From Actinomycetospora cinnamomea (GTDB lineage Bacteria; Actinomycetota; Actinomycetes; Mycobacteriales; Pseudonocardiaceae), in contig NZ_QEKW01000001.1 of NCBI RefSeq assembly GCF_003096675.1, positions 372,001-436,000 of the forward strand: DNA of 64,000 nucleotides, in the 5' to 3' direction. The position numbers and the translations under genes are program-made. How positions within the stretch are numbered: position 1 is the stretch's first letter; each line of letters opens with the position of its first letter. The notes under the pieces are model-generated. The model saw nothing but the letters and a program-made list of their open reading frames with translations, was not told the origin of the DNA and ran no database searches. Below are positions 63,563 to 64,000 of this stretch, in pieces.

Positions 63563-64000
63563 GTGAGCGCGCGAGACGCAGCGGAGCGGATTCCGAACGA
63601 GATGGCCACCGTCCACGCGGCCGGGGCCGTGCTGTGGCGCCCGGCGGGGGACGCGGCCGAGGTGGCCGTGGTGCACCGCCCGCACCACGGGGACTGGAGC
63701 CTGCCCAAGGGCAAGGTCGACCCCGGCGAGTCGCGGGTCGACGCCGCCGTACGCGAGCTGGCCGAGGAGACGGGGTTCGCCGCCGTGCTGGGCCGGCACC
63801 TGCACACGGTGCGCTACCCGGTGGGCGGCGACGAGAAGGTCGTCGACTTCTGGGCGGCGCGGGCCGGCGAGGGCCGCTTCACGCCGGGCGAGGAGACCGA
63901 CGAGCTGCGGTGGCTGGCGCCCGCGGACGCCGCCGCACTGCTGTCGTACGCGTCGGACCGCGCCGTGCTCGACGCGTTCACCGCCCACCCGCCGGACCTG
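63563..64000 (+). CDS. NUDIX hydrolase, MutT1-like, N-terminal part
   Basis: The gene runs off the right edge; 146 codons are present from GTG 63563 (ATG 63602 is in frame and also possible). After ATVHAAGAVLWRP comes the nudix box GKVDPGESRVDAAVRELAEETGF (G-x5-E-x7-REU-x-EE-x-GU), complete. VHRPHHGDWSLPKGK just before it matches the MutT1/Rv2985 group, which hydrolyses 8-oxo-dGDP/GTP and diadenosine polyphosphates and often carries a C-terminal histidine-phosphatase domain (not visible here). Position after ppk1 agrees with that. Confidence 0.9.
   Translation, partial: MSARDAAERIPNEMATVHAAGAVLWRPAGDAAEVAVVHRPHHGDWSLPKGKVDPGESRVDAAVRELAEETGFAAVLGRHLHTVRYPVGGDEKVVDFWAARAGEGRFTPGEETDELRWLAPADAAALLSYASDRAVLDAFTAHPPDL

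Overview
The window is high-GC actinobacterial chromosome with strong codon bias, frequent GTG starts and many 4-bp ATGA/GTGA gene overlaps. The gene order trmD-rimM-khpA-rpsP, ffh, glnD-glnB-amtB, ftsY, smc, mutM-rnc-rpmF-DUF177-sepIVA-coaD, rsmD-pyc, recG/rpmB, ung, thiL, DUF3515, ddl, gpsA, cofC, ppk1, nudix matches the core order I know from mycobacteria (Rv2906c to Rv2985). The cofC (coenzyme F420) and DUF397 genes and the inserted genes point to Pseudonocardiaceae. The family is an inference, not a measurement. I saw no tRNA, rRNA, CRISPR array, insertion sequence or prophage. The first gene (trmD) and last gene (nudix hydrolase) are cut by the window edges.

Layout. 0-2.1 kb: the ribosome and tRNA maturation operon, read leftwards, plus an MgtC-like membrane protein. 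2.3-7.8 kb: accessory metabolism and transport (5-oxoprolinase subunit A, MFS exporter, amidohydrolase, MmcQ-like protein, and a MarR/NmrA divergent pair with three operator-like palindromes). 7.8-9.4 kb: ffh. 9.6-11.8 kb: a self-contained FAD monooxygenase plus TetR operon behind a long inverted repeat. 11.8-16.1 kb: the nitrogen operon amtB-glnB-glnD with a clear GlnR-type box. 16.3-22.7 kb: ftsY, a small membrane protein and smc. 22.8-24.9 kb: small accessory genes, including a frameshifted LuxR regulator and a DUF1059-monooxygenase fusion. 24.9-28.7 kb: mutM, rnc, rpmF, DUF177, sepIVA, coaD. 28.8-31.8 kb: a GNAT enzyme and three unrecognised genes encoding helical-repeat, small and very acidic proteins. 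32.2-36.1 kb: rsmD and pyc. 36.2-43.7 kb: membrane protein, lipoprotein hydrolase, NlpC/P60 hydrolase, recG, rpmB, DUF397 protein and ung.

43.8-51.8 kb is a metabolic insert between ung and thiL. It holds malate synthase A and, divergently, an IclR regulator, a HAD phosphatase and the glycolate oxidase subunits GlcD, GlcE and GlcF. Together these can take 2-phosphoglycolate or glycolate through glyoxylate to malate, and a perfect IclR-type palindrome lies in the shared promoter. 51.8-60.3 kb: thiL, an Lrp-like effector domain, DUF3515, ddl, then tryptophan dioxygenase, a MocR regulator with a divergent PNPOx-like gene, an ATP-binding anti-sigma-type protein, gpsA and plsC. 60.3-64 kb: cofC, ppk1 and a nudix hydrolase.

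The most unusual signal is a set of long palindromes. A 48-bp perfect palindrome at 56833-56880 lies inside the MocR coding region, exactly 16 codons in frame. A near-identical 46-bp copy abuts the thiL stop codon at 51783-51828. A second family of hairpin repeats occurs at 18.2 and 37.0 kb, and a 30-bp-arm inverted repeat gives coaD and the divergent GNAT gene matching 5' regions.
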